Assembly: GCA_948474755.1 (NCBI GenBank)
Contig: CAOLHI010000740.1
Span: 310,001 to 374,000 of the forward strand
Source: Ctenosaura bakeri
Lineage: Eukaryota > Chordata > Lepidosauria > Squamata > Iguanidae
DNA: 64,000 nt
Direction of reading: 5' to 3'
Below, piece by piece: positions 53,981 to 63,860 of this stretch; the stretch's first letter is position 1; every line of letters starts with the position of its first letter. The notes below the pieces were generated by a model. It did no database searches and had not been told where the DNA came from. It was given only the letters and a program-made list of their open reading frames with translations. The position numbers and the translations under genes were made by a program.

Positions 53981-54419
53981 ACTCCTCTTACTGTTGGTAA
54001 CAAGTTACTTTTTTAACTTTTGCTACTGTAATAGTAACTGTTACCAGCAGTAAGACTTAGTTACTATTATGTTAGGGTGGTTTTTTTTTTAGGTTGCACT
54101 TTCTTTTCCTAAAGAAAGGGGCAGTTAGCCTCACCTAAGATAGAGGGAGCCTGGATCTCAGTGGAAGTTACTTTGCTGCAAATATTCAAAATTCTAATGC
54201 CCATGTTTTATTGCCCAGCTGGCCAAGAAGGTTAAAAATAACTATAACAGGAAGTAATTTTGGTAGCAATTACTGTTGCAGTAGCAAAAGCAGGAATAGT
54301 TACTGTTAGTTACTGTGTCCTAGTTATTTTTTAAAATAAAGGTTGGCCATTGCAACTCATTATTACTCCAACTAATTATTTTTAAAAAGTAGTTAATCAA
54401 AGTAATTAATCAGAACTCT
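53981..54419. mobile_element. Degraded hAT-like element with TAAC/GTTA arms
   Basis: The left end CTGTTGGTAACAAGTTACTT and the right end AAGTAATTAATCAGAACTCTG are degraded inverted termini, similar to a widespread vertebrate hAT MITE whose ends read CAGTGTTGGG. The interior is full of TAACTGTTA and AGTTACT words. Confidence 0.5.
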
Positions 54420-55011
54420 GGCTGTGAAGACAGAGTGGAGAAGAGGAGGAGAACTATGGAAGTCACTGGAGGAAAGGCAGAAGTTAAATATCATAAATTA
54501 GCAAGGATGGTACGTGGCCATGAGACCCCTTTCAGATGGGTTGCCTTGTCTTAAATATGTGCAAGCATTGGTTTGAAGCATGAGCTTCACTCCAATTGGC
54601 CCCAATCAGATATAATCATTAGGGATGCACAAGTGAATTGACTTTTAATTGGAGTTTTAATTGCAATCTTACCTGCGGGGAGAGCGCCTCCCCCTCCGAT
54701 TGCACAGTTCTCTGAAGAATCCAAAATCTGTTTGGCTAATGAAGGCAGCCAAAGAAGTAAGGAAGCAATTTCCCCCCCTTTTTGCATTCTCTCCCTGGAT
54801 CTGTCTATGGGTCTCTGCTGAAGATGGGAAGCATATTTGCTGTTATTTATTTCCTGAGAAATTTTTTTTTCCAACACCAGTCATACAGAAGAAATAATAG
54901 ACAGTGGGAAAGTTTGTGGATTTTTCATCCAGTATTTGTGTGTTGCACATGTTTCGGTAAATTTGCCTTCACAGAAATACATTTGGGTTTATTGGGGGGG
55001 AAAAATAAAAC
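54420..55011. other. Unassigned sequence
   Basis: No repeat or gene recognised. A T run occurs near 54860. Confidence 0.35.
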
Positions 55012-55240
55012 CTGGTGGTGCAGTGGTTAAATGTCAGTACTGCAAGCCACAAGGTTGTGAGTTCGATCCTGCTGGGCTCCAAGGTTGACTCAGCCTTCCA
55101 TCCTTCCGCAGGTCGGTAAAATGAGTACCCAGCTTGTTGGGGGCATGTATAGAAATACATGCTATTTGTAAGTTGTTCGCCACCTCGATCCATATGGAGA
55201 GGCGGGATACAAATTAATAATAATAATAATAATAATAATA
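55012..55240 (+). mobile_element. tRNA-type SINE with L2/CR1-like tail, copy 3
   Basis: Head CCTGGTGGTGCAGTGGTTAA and GTGAGTTCGATCCTG, the usual body, then a tail GGAGAGGCGGGATACAAATT and about nine AAT units. It lacks a short segment (the GTTTCAAA part of the body) present in the other two copies. The AAT tail encodes a spurious Asn run in the 216-codon frame 55159-55809. Confidence 0.9.
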
Positions 55241-55288
55241 TGTTTTTGCATCAAGATTCACTGCTCCCAGAAACACATAGCAGCTGGC

Positions 55289-55887
55289 ATCCTGCGGCGG
55301 CTAAAATGGCCGATGTGATTCTGGGCTGCATCAATAGGAGTATGGTGTTTAGAACTCTGTTCTGCTTTAACCACCTGGAATACTGCATCCAGTCTTGGGC
55401 ACCACGGTTCAGGAATGATATTGAGAAGTTGGAACGTGTCTGGAGGAGGTTGACCAAAATGTTAGAAGGCCTGGAAGCCATGAAGCCCTATGAGGAGCAG
55501 CTTAGGGAGCTGGGTAGGTTTAGCCTGGAGAAGAGAAGGTTAAGAGAGGATATGATAACTATGTTTAAATATTGGAAGGGGTGTCATATGGAGGATGGAG
55601 CAAGCCTGTTTTCTGCTGCCGCAGAGACAAGGACATGGAGCAATGGCTTCAAACGTCAGGAAAAGAGATTCTATCTAAACATTAGGAAGAACTTCCTGAT
55701 GCTAAGAGCAGTTCAACAGTGGAATATACTGCCTGGGAGCATGATGGAGTCTCCTTCTTTGGAGGTTTTTAAACAGAGGCTGGATGGCCATCTCTCGGGA
55801 ATGCTTTGATGGTGTATTCTTGCATGACTGGAAATTGGCCCAGATGGCCCTTGTGGTCTCTTCCAGCTCTTTGATTCTACGATTCTC
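55289..55887 (+). mobile_element. CR1 3' part, older subfamily with open frame
   Basis: The frame is open from [20 protein letters not shown] through NHLEYCIQSWAPRFRNDIEK, PYEEQLRELGRFSLEKRRLR and EKRFYLNIRKNFLMLRAVQQ to [16 protein letters not shown]. It lacks the [15 protein letters not shown] segment by deletion. A degraded octamer end closes it. Confidence 0.93.
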
Positions 55888-56585
55888 AGGCAGATAATTC
55901 TATATACTTCACAAAACTACTAATCCTGAGACACCATAATTTGGATTTAAAGCGATATCAAAGAACTATAAATAGGGTGGATAGACCCCTGGCTGTTGTC
56001 ATTCACCTTCCCATTGATCAGAGAATATTAAAATTCTCAGTGGGTTCAGTACACATTAAATTGTGCTTCTAACCATAATCCAAACTACAATTATAATCCT
56101 ATTTTCTAACCCTCAGAATGTTAGGATTCTTACTAAGGTAAGAAAATATGCCACAACTCACACAATATATGGTGTTTTCCTTCTTCCTGATGCATAAAGA
56201 CTAAACAAATCAACCTAGACCCATAGGCAGTTTTCCACTGGGTTGCACAGTTCTCTAAATTTAATTAAATACATATACATGTATTCAGAGCATATATATT
56301 TACACAACAAGAAAGGTATAATGAAGGGAGACTTGCACTCAACTGAAATGCAAATTTTGGAGCAGAAAACAAGATGGAATACTTTTGTGGACCAGGATTG
56401 ACTAATCTGTCAGCTTCACTTCCACCCACATTCATTTTTCTGAGTCTTGTGTTCCCCTTGCTTTGGATGTGAAGAAGTCTGAGCTGTAAAGGCAGACGAT
56501 GGGGGTCACATTTGGTCTTTTTTTCTGACTGTAAAAGGGGACCCCCCAGAAGTTTCATGCCGTAAGTCCATGGGATGCTGCCTTT
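55888..56585. other. Unassigned sequence
   Basis: No repeat or gene recognised in about 0.7 kb. Confidence 0.35.
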
Positions 56586-56764
56586 GGCCATTTCCACACT
56601 ACCCTGTTATAGTGCTATTATTCCACTTTTAACCTCCTATGGAATCTTGGGGTTAGAGAGAGGCATTGAAAACTCTCATCCAGCTACAAACTAAAACCTC
56701 CAGAATTCCACAGGATGATGAAAGTGGAATGATAGCACTATAACAGTGTAGTGCGGAAATGGCC
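56586..56764. mobile_element. GGCC palindromic MITE with TTT duplication and centre deletion
   Basis: It starts GGCCATTTCCACACTACCCT and ends GTAGTGCGGAAATGGCC. TTT flanks both sides (56583-56585, 56765-56767). About 20 bases of the centre are missing compared with full copies. Confidence 0.93.
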
Positions 56765-56767
56765 TTT

Positions 56768-57329
56768 GTCTTTAACCATGGTGGTTGTGAATAACTGGTT
56801 AGGGTTTTGCTTTTTTCATTGAAACTGGACTGAAACACAACTTGTCGAATGCCTGCATGGCCAAATTCAGTTCGATCTATTTTGGAACTTTCTGCCCTAT
56901 AGCTGTTAAGCTCAAGGCGGCAGATCTGGTTTGACATGCAAGGCTGAATTAATTTATTGCTGCATCTTGCAAAGACTCTCCAGGTGGTCTGTGTATTTAT
57001 TAATCAGCTTCTGGCTTCATTTCCGGTTGTTAATTGTGCCAGGGCTCACCCTCTGCTCTGCTCCGCATCTAACTCCTGGCTGGAAGCAAGTAGGCTAGAT
57101 TAAAAGTTCCTTTTCTCATCTCCCAGTCATATGTGAGAAGGAATAGTATAGAGGTGGTAGATGTCCTATTATTTTTTTTAAAATTGCAATGCTCTTTTAA
57201 AACATTTAAAACATTGTACTCCATCTTGAATCCCATACTAGGAGATTAGATAGATAGATAGATAAAATAATGAGTAATGGCAGGCTGCCTTTTAAATGGG
57301 GTTCTTGTGCTCCATTTTTTACTTTTGTT
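56768..57329. other. Unassigned sequence
   Basis: It holds a short (GATA)n run near 57246-57264. No gene recognised. Confidence 0.35.
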
Positions 57330-57502
57330 GGGTGTTGGGATTTTTTTAAAATTTTAAATTTATTCCAAGTAGTTTTAAAACGGTTTTAATGTAATGATTT
57401 TGAATGCCACTTTTTGTATTTTGTTTTCTGATCATATTTAAGCTTTGTGAGCTGCCCTGGATCCCAGAGAGGGAGAAGAGCAGAATGTAAATGGAATAAA
57501 AT
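57330..57502 (+). mobile_element. L2-like LINE tail
   Basis: After an A/T-rich 3' UTR-like stretch, TTTGTGAGCTGCCCTGGATC and CAGAGAGGGAGAAGAGCAGA then ATGGAATAAAAT form the typical L2/CR1-group tail stem and end. Confidence 0.65.
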
Positions 57503-57594
57503 TGGAACACGTAGCACGTCTGCGTGGATGTAGATTTACACCATGGAAGCATGACGTAGGATCTTGGCAGTATCGTGAAGGAATCTCAGGGGAA

Positions 57595-58020
57595 CCCCTG
57601 GTTTGTTTGTTTATTTATTGGATTTATATGCCACCTTTCTCCCAAAGTGGGACCCAAGGCAGCTTCCAAAAAGTTTTAAAAAAGGTAATTTTAAAATTGT
57701 AAAATCACAAAACTAACAGTACGTTTTAAAAACAGCTGATAAGTGTGTAAAATGTTCTCCTGCTCACCCATTAAAGGTTTGATGAGAAAGAAATGGCTTT
57801 ATCTTCCTCTGAAAGGAGACCAGGGAGGGGGCCAGTGTAGCCTTCTGCAGCAGAGAGTTCCAGAGGTTAGGAGCACTGAGAAGGCTGTCTCCTGTGTCCC
57901 CACCAGGTGAGCCTGGGATGGTAGCAGGACTGAGAGAAGGCCTTCCCCTCCAGATCTAAGGGCTCTAGCAGGTTCATAAAGGGCGATCTGGTTTTTCAAA
58001 TAGTATGTTGCATTCCGCAC
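57595..58020 (-). mobile_element. L2-like LINE 3' region
   Basis: In antisense the tail (TTTATTGGATTTATATGCCA, TCTCCCAAAGTGGGACCC, AAGGCAGCTT) is followed by the body with GAGGGGGCCAGTGTAGCC, GAGAAGGCTGTCTCCTGTGT and TTCATAAAGGGCGATCTGG. This arrangement is common in squamate genomes. Confidence 0.7.
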
Positions 58021-58865
58021 AGTTCCACTGTTTTTCCTAAGAAGGACAGAAAAGAAGAAATGGGAAGAGAAAAGGGGAGGCAGGAGGGGGGACGCAGCAA
58101 TGCTGGAGAAGTCAATAAAAGGACAAGCAGCAGCAAGGTGTTCTTTGTTCCCTGGCAGTTAGAAAAATCTCAGCACGAGATCTAAGTGAATCGCAAACGC
58201 TTATTCCAAAGCGCAAGGAGTACAGAACCCACTTTGCTATTCTCTTTAAACAATGAAAGGGAAATGTCTCATTTATCTAGGGGGGCACCGGAGCACAAAG
58301 CGAGCCGGTGGTTAATGTTAGGTGCGCGAGGCCATGGCTGGCTGTCAGACGGGAAAAGGGGGGCGCTGGCTCTCTCGAGGTAGGCGAGGTACCCCCGGCC
58401 ACCCAACAACGGAGCAAGGGCAAAACGAGCCTTTAGAAAAGTCTGAAATAAATCCGACTCAGGAGGCATCGCTCTTCAGAGCAGTTCTGCAGCATTTATT
58501 TTATAGTCAGAATCCTGTGGCCCGGGGGCCGTTTATAGCCCCAAAGCTGTTTGGGGGTGCCTGCCCTCAAACCAGAGAAATATAAAAATGAAAACCAATG
58601 CTTCTGAAAGCATCCTGTTTCCTTTGTTTTTGTTTTTTGTGTTACTCCTACTAAGCGCAAACCAGAGATCTCTCTCAAGTCTCCTCTTTTATGCATAAAT
58701 TTTTGGATTCTTGAAATGTATCGATGACCCCCTTCCCCTTCAACCCAGGGGACCCTCAACCTCTCATTTTACCTTTTTTTAAACATGGGGCAATGTTGTT
58801 TAATTTACAACCAGGAGACGCCTTCCACTTTATTCCCTGTTGAAGCATCTAGTTTACTGTCGTTA
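58021..58865. other. Unassigned sequence
   Basis: No repeat recognised. 58180-58400 retains many CpGs. Frames of 65-87 codons overlap on both strands without known domains. Confidence 0.3.
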
Positions 58866-59034
58866 CCGTGCGCCTTAAGTTTCCTACTTATGGTGACCCT
58901 AAGTTGAACCTAGGACGGGGTTTTCTGAGGCTGAGAGTGTGTGACATGCCCAAGGGGTTTCCCTGGACAAGTGGGGAACCGACACTCTGTCTCCAGGGTC
59001 ATAGTCCAAAGCTCAAACCACTACACCCCTCCAG
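58866..59034 (-). mobile_element. Sauria-type SINE
   Basis: Antisense tail CTACTTATGGTGACCCTAAG, middle GGCTGAGAGTGTGTGACATG, head AGCTCAAACCACTACACCC. The GATTTGTTC part of the body is deleted. Confidence 0.85.
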
Positions 59035-59062
59035 CGCTCAACCTATGATAACTCTGCAATGC

Positions 59063-59366
59063 AGCTGAGAGTGTGCGACATGCCCAAGGTCACCCAATGG
59101 GTCTCCTTGGCCAAACCTTGGCCTCCAGAGTCATAGGCCATTTCCACACTATCCTGTTATAGTGGTATTATTCCACTTTCAACATCCAATGGAATCCTGG
59201 GATTTGTAGTCTAGGGAGGGGCGTTTAGAGGTCTCAGCCAGAGAGCTCTTGGCCTCAGTGAACTACAAAGCCCAGCATTCCACACAAGGTTAAGAAAAAT
59301 AGCACTATAACAGTATAGTGCAGGAATGGACATAGTGCAAAACTCCAATCACTATTCCACACTGGC
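59063..59366 (-). mobile_element. Sauria-type SINE split by a MITE
   Basis: Antisense SINE 59063-59135 (GCTGAGAGTGTGCGACATGC ... CTCCAGAGTCATA) resumes at 59335 (GTGCAAAACTCCAATCACTA then TTCCACACTGGC), which is the expected head. Removing the MITE and one ATA restores a continuous SINE. Confidence 0.9.
59136..59331. mobile_element. GGCC palindromic MITE inserted in a SINE, ATA duplication
   Basis: It starts GGCCATTTCCACACTATCCT and ends GTGCAGGAATGGAC. ATA lies on both sides (59133-59135, 59332-59334). Because the interrupted SINE has a known sequence, the empty site can be inferred, so this copy gives direct evidence for a 3-bp TSD. Confidence 0.95.
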
Positions 59367-59519
59367 AGTTTCTAGTTTATTACCTGCTTAAATAAATGCC
59401 TCTCCAGGGCCTAAAACAGTCTGAGTGGAGAGAGGGCACGGCAAAATTGCCACCCATACTTCCTAGGGGATCTAAAGCGTTGGAAAGATTGGGGAAAAGG
59501 TTAAAAAATGAGGGGAAAA

Positions 59520-59690
59520 AAATCACAGGGGGACTATGACCTCAGAGACCAAGATTCGATTCTCCACTCGGCCATGGAAACCCACCAGGTGACCTTGGAG
59601 ATGTCACACACTCTCAGCCCCAGAAAACCTTGTGATAGGGTCGCCATAAGTTGGGAACATTGCGCCACAACAAGACGACTTATAAAAATG
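59520..59690 (+). mobile_element. Sauria-type SINE
   Basis: Head part GAGACCAAGATTCGATTCTC (B box), then ACTCGGCCATGGAAACCCAC, CAGGTGACCTTGGAGATG, and tail GGGTCGCCATAAGTTGGGAA then CCACAACAAGACGAC. The body between is partly deleted. Confidence 0.88.
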
Positions 59691-60150
59691 GGTCATTCCC
59701 TGAGCATCAGAAGGGATTCTTACTCACTGTTTGGGATTCCCCATTTAAAGATTGACTAATTGAGTTCGTTTAGGCAACAACCACTTAAAAATACTTGTGA
59801 CGGAGTCTCGCAGAACTTAGGCACTGAACTTTGAAACAGACACGCATGCAACTGCAGTGTCAGAGAGTAAACGTTACCCTTTTTATGCTCCCTCTCTCTT
59901 TTCCAATCTCCGCAATCTCTTCTATCCCTTCTATCTCCCTCCCTGACCTCAATAAAGGTCAGCAAATCTCCTTCCTTTGAAAAATGGGATTTGAGTACCT
60001 GCTCCGTGACCTGGCATTTGTCTCCCCTTCGGCTGATGTTAACCAGCATATTTTGTCCTTTGGTGCACAGTATTTTTGGCTCAGTGGTAGTTTCTGATTC
60101 CCTTGTCAGTTGGGCAGTTAATTCACTTTTTAGTCTAAAGTCTAAAGGCA
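59691..60150. other. Unassigned sequence
   Basis: No repeat or gene recognised. Overlapping 131- and 101-codon frames on opposite strands have no known domain. Confidence 0.35.
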
Positions 60151-60246
60151 CTCAACCCCTTTTGGGGATCAAGTTCACCTGGGAGAGATCCTTTAATGTT
60201 CAGACAAAAACCTGGAATGGATTCACCACCCCACTGACATGGAAGC
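60151..60246. mobile_element. Single arm of the second palindromic family
   Basis: AAAAACCTGGAATGGATTCA and CCACCCCACTGACATGGAAG match the right arm of the element at 10670-10905. No opposite arm is seen nearby. Confidence 0.5.
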
Positions 60247-60654
60247 CACTATCTTCCGGGGCCCTATCCTTTTTGTGTAGTGCCAGTGCAACTTGATTCT
60301 CTGTTCGGAAAGCCAGGTGATAGCTTTTGAGATGGGTAGCGGCGTTAGCAAAGGCAACGAAGAATTTTAGTATCAGCTAACCATTTTATTGTGACATCAG
60401 CTTTCATGCAACAGAGTCCATTTCAAATAAGAAGTGGAAATTGTACAGCCGAAACAACTTTTTGCTGCCTCTGGGTTCGTCCTATCCATGCCTCATTCCT
60501 GGTGATTCTCCTCTGCATGGAGGTTTCCCTCCTCACATCTTCTTCCTCCACAAAATTCCATTTACCCTGGAACAGGGAGTGCTTCTTTCTATTAAACATC
60601 CTGCAGGTTACTTCTGGTACCTAGGATGGGAGTGTACCAGAAGTTGCCAGCTCC
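60247..60654. other. Unassigned sequence
   Basis: No repeat or gene recognised. Confidence 0.35.
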
Positions 60655-61207
60655 TTAGACCCAGTGTGGTGTAGTGGTTTGAATGTTGGACAATAATCTT
60701 GGAGACCAGGGTTCAATTCCCCACATAGAATCATAGAATCCTAGAGTTGGAGGAGACCCCAGGGGCCATCCAGTCCAACCCCCTGCCATGCAGGAACATT
60801 CATCAAAGCATTCCCAACAGATGGCCATCCAGCCTCTGCTTGAAAACCTCCAAAGAAGGAGACTCCACCACACTCCATAGAGGCAGCAGCAGATTCCACT
60901 GCTGGGCAGCTCTGACCATCAGGAAGTTCTTCTGAGGTTTAAGTGGAATCTCCTTCCCTGCAGCTTGAATCCATTGCTCCTTGTCCTGGTCTCTGGAGCA
61001 GCAGAAAACAAGCTTGCTCCCTCCTTGACATGACATCCCTTCAAATATTTAAACAGGGTTATCATGTCCCCTCTTAACCTTCTCTCCTGCAGACTAAACA
61101 GATCCATTGGGTAACTTTGAAAGTATCACTCCCCAGAAAACCCTGTGATAGTTTCGTCTGAGTGTTGCCATAAGTTGGAAATGACTTGGAGGCATGCAAC
61201 AACAAAC
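60655..61207 (+). mobile_element. Sauria-type SINE split by a CR1
   Basis: The head 60655-60724 (AGACCCAGTGTGGTGTAGTG, then GACCAGGGTTCAATTCCCCA) and the tail 61110-61207 (GGGTAACTTTGAAAG, TGCCATAAGTTGGAAATGAC, GCATGCAACAACAAAC) are in one orientation. The expected CTCGGCCATGGAAACC between them is missing, so the CR1 insertion probably came with a small target deletion. Confidence 0.9.
60725..61106 (-). mobile_element. CR1 3' end inserted in a SINE
   Basis: Antisense octamers ATAGAATCATAGAATCCTAG, then the CR1 3' UTR and C-terminal part to TTCTCTCCTGCAGACTAAAC. Minus frames read [20 protein letters not shown] and [16 protein letters not shown] with a frameshift near 60930. Confidence 0.94.
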
Positions 61208-61304
61208 AGTAACTTCGAAGGCCTTCTCCAAGATAAAACCACACGGTTTCAACTCACCAGGAAGTTCAGGTCTATCACCCAAATCAAGATATCAGATTTT
61301 TTCT

Positions 61305-61965
61305 TTAAAAAAAATTAAAAGTCTCTCTCTCTCTCCCTCTCTCTGTCTCTCTCTCTCTATATATTCCTCTTTAAAACATACACTGAATTTGCAAAACAGT
61401 CCTCCATCTTCTTACTCCCCCTCGTCAATTATGTAAATATTTTTTTATCCTTGAATTTATATTTATGTTCATTTTCAATACCTCTCCATTTGAACAACAA
61501 TTTTATCAAACCTTCTACTATTGCTTCTAAAACATTAGAGTTTTAAAACAAAAACAAAAACTGTATACAAGCAACATCATCCTTATATAGAAACGGTATC
61601 ATCATACTCTTTTTACCTCTTGATTTACATAGTCTATAATTAGTTCCCTCTCTTTTTCAAATTCTTGCAATGCCTTCTCTTCGATTAATACAGTCAGTCT
61701 TTTTCCCTCCATGCTCATCATATCTAACATCTCATTATTGGGGGGGGGACCCTCAAATTAAGGTCTGTGAGATATTAAATATCTCATTTGAGATGAAACC
61801 TGAAATATATCTGCTGAATAGGACAGATCAACAATTTGCCATTAAATAATAAAACAAGGTTGTATGTGATCACCCTGGCAAGGATAGCCTTTGTGAAAAA
61901 AAGTGGAAGGCGCAAGAGATGCCCCAGTTGGAGGACTGGCTTTTCAAGATATTTGTTTTTTAAAG
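61305..61965 (-). mobile_element. L1 fragment with 5' inversion
   Basis: The left part is antisense: a T/A-rich start, CT repeats (61322-61362), an A/T-rich 3' UTR, and at 61590-61735 a minus frame encoding NNEMLDMMSMEGKRLTVLIE, EKALQEFEKERELIIDYVNQ, then EVKRV and a stop, an L1 ORF2 C-terminus. The right part (61840-61965) is in sense and encodes LYVITLARIAFVKK, then with one frameshift WKAQEMPQLEDWLFKIFVF, the segment that normally precedes it. This is a second twin-primed inversion. I did not identify a TSD. Confidence 0.75.
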
Positions 61966-62077
61966 ATTTCACAGCAGATGCTAATTAGATTAACCTTAAT
62001 GAGTGCTCTTTTTTGCATGATTACTGTAACGATTATGCACATCTTTAAGCATTATTGATGTTGGTACTTATTTCTTT
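61966..62077. other. Unassigned A/T-rich sequence
   Basis: Short gap with no recognised feature. Confidence 0.35.
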
Positions 62078-62769
62078 CCCTTCCCTTCCCTTCCCTTCCC
62101 TTCCCTTCCCTTCCCTTCCCTTCCCTTCCCTTCCCTTCTCCTTCCTTCCTTCCCTTCCTCCCTTCCCTTCCTCCCTTCCCTTCCTCTTCCTTCCTTCCTT
62201 CCTTCCTTCCTTCCTTCCTTCCTTCCTTCCTTCCTTCCTTCCTTCCCTCCCTCCCTCCCTCCCTCCCTCCCTCCTTCCTTCCTTCCTTCCTTCCTTCCTT
62301 CCTTCCTTCCTTCCTTCCTTCCTTCCTTCCTTCTCCTTCCTTCCTTCCTTCCTTCCTTCCTTCCTTCCTTCCTTCCTTCCTTCCTTCTCCTTCCTTCCTT
62401 CCTTCCTTCCTTCCTTCTTTCCTTCCTTCCTTCCCTTTCCTTCCCTCCCCTCCCCTCCCCTTTCCCTCCCTCCCTCCCTCCCTCCTTCCTTCCTTCCTTC
62501 CTTCCTTCTCCTTCCTTCCTTCCTTCCTTCCTTCCTTCCTTCCTTCCTTCCTTCCTTCCTTCCTTCCTTCCTTCCTTCCCTCCTTCCCTCCCTCCCTCTC
62601 TTCCCTCCCCTCCCCTTCCTCCCTCCCCTCCCTTCCTTTCCCTTCCCTTCCCTTCTCCTTCCTTCCTTCCTTCCTTCCTTCCTTCCTTCCTTCCTTCCTT
62701 CCTTCCTTCCTTCCTTCCCTCCCTCCCTCCCTCCCTCCCTCCTTCCTTCCTTCCTTCCTCTTTTCTCTT
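62078..62769. repeat. Polypyrimidine satellite tract (CCTTC/CTTC/CCTC repeats)
   Basis: About 690 bases of nearly pure C and T: a (TTCCC)n block at the start, then alternating (CTTC)n and (CCTC)n blocks with short (TTCTC) junctions. All three frames are open on both strands, which creates spurious 264- and 238-codon frames. The block structure suggests repeated slippage and unequal exchange. Such mirror-symmetric tracts can form triplex DNA. Confidence 0.98.
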
Positions 62770-63410
62770 TTTTTTGCCTGCCATTGCTCTCTAGCCTAGC
62801 AATTTACAACCACCTCCTTCAATACTTTGATAACAATCCAGATATCTGATGGAAGTGGATTCCACTCCACATAAACCTACGCCACAATAAACATTTTCCA
62901 TCTTTAAGGTGTCAGAAGACTCTCTCGGCTGAGCTGCTCCTTCTGCGTGTGCATTGCTTCATTTAAATATTATCAGTTCCTGAATTTTAACGACAGACCC
63001 AGGCTGTTCCTGTGTATTATGTCTAATTTTTTAAAAATTATTATATTTTTTTTGCGTGCCATCATGCCGTTCCGTGAGTTTGGTGAGTCGCTCTGCCGTG
63101 CGTCCGACGGCTCCCGCAAGCATATCCCGTGCATAAAATATGAGAATCAAGATGATGAGGCACAGCAGGGCGAACGCATTTGCCTGGAACGCACATCGAG
63201 GAAGGAGTCGTAAGCAGCTTTGTTGGAAACAGTAGCAGATTCAGCGGAACTGCGGGGCCACATTGTTGGAAAGGGTGATGTGGCAATTTTGACCCAAATA
63301 ATATTGTATGGAACAGAGGCAATGCTTTTTCATTTTTTTAAAAAAAAGGGGTTCAAAGAATATTGTATGGTAGGAATGGTAAATCTATGATGTTGACTGA
63401 TCCTGCTTGG
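62770..63410. other. Candidate conserved region or short coding stretch (62860-63260)
   Basis: This unique stretch has retained CpGs (GAGTCGCTCTGCCGTGCGTC, GGGCGAACGCATTTGCC). An open frame (62947-63213) includes MPFREFGESLCRASDGSRKH then ENQDDEAQQGERICLERTSR, ending at a TAAG that overlaps a GTAAGC donor-like word. I recognise no domain. It could be a conserved non-coding element, an exon fragment or chance. Confidence 0.25.
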
Positions 63411-63860
63411 AATCATAGACTCATAGAATGAGTCGGAAGAGACTCCAGGGGTCATCCAGTCCAACCCCCTACTATGCAGGAACATCCATCAAAGCACTCC
63501 TGACAGATGGCCATCCAGCCTCTGCTTAAAAACCTCCATAGAAGGAGGAGACGCCACCACACTCCATAGAGGCAGAAGTATATTCCACTGTCGAATGGCT
63601 CTGACTGTTTAGGTGAAATCTCTTTTCCTGTAGTTTGAATCCATTGCTCCGTGTCCTAGTTTCTGGAGCAGCAGAAAACAAGCTTGCTCCGTCTTCAACA
63701 TGACATCCCTTCAAATATTTAAACATGGCTATCAAGTCTCCTCTTAACGTTCTTTTTGTCAGGCTAAACATACTTAGCTCGCTGAGCCTCTCCTCATAAG
63801 GCATGGCTTCCAGACCCTTCCCCATTTTGGTCATCCTCCTCCAGACACTTTCCAACTTCA
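63411..63860 (-). mobile_element. CR1 3' end, older subfamily
   Basis: Antisense octamers (GAATCATAGACTCATAGAAT) at the left. The minus strand encodes [40 protein letters not shown] and [19 protein letters not shown], with a deletion that removes the NFLMVRAV part. Confidence 0.93.

Noticed and set aside
62055..62849. 264-codon forward and 238-codon reverse frames
   Set aside because: They are translations of the polypyrimidine/polypurine tract (PSFLPSF and KEGRKEG repeats). Every frame is open there, so there is no evidence of coding.
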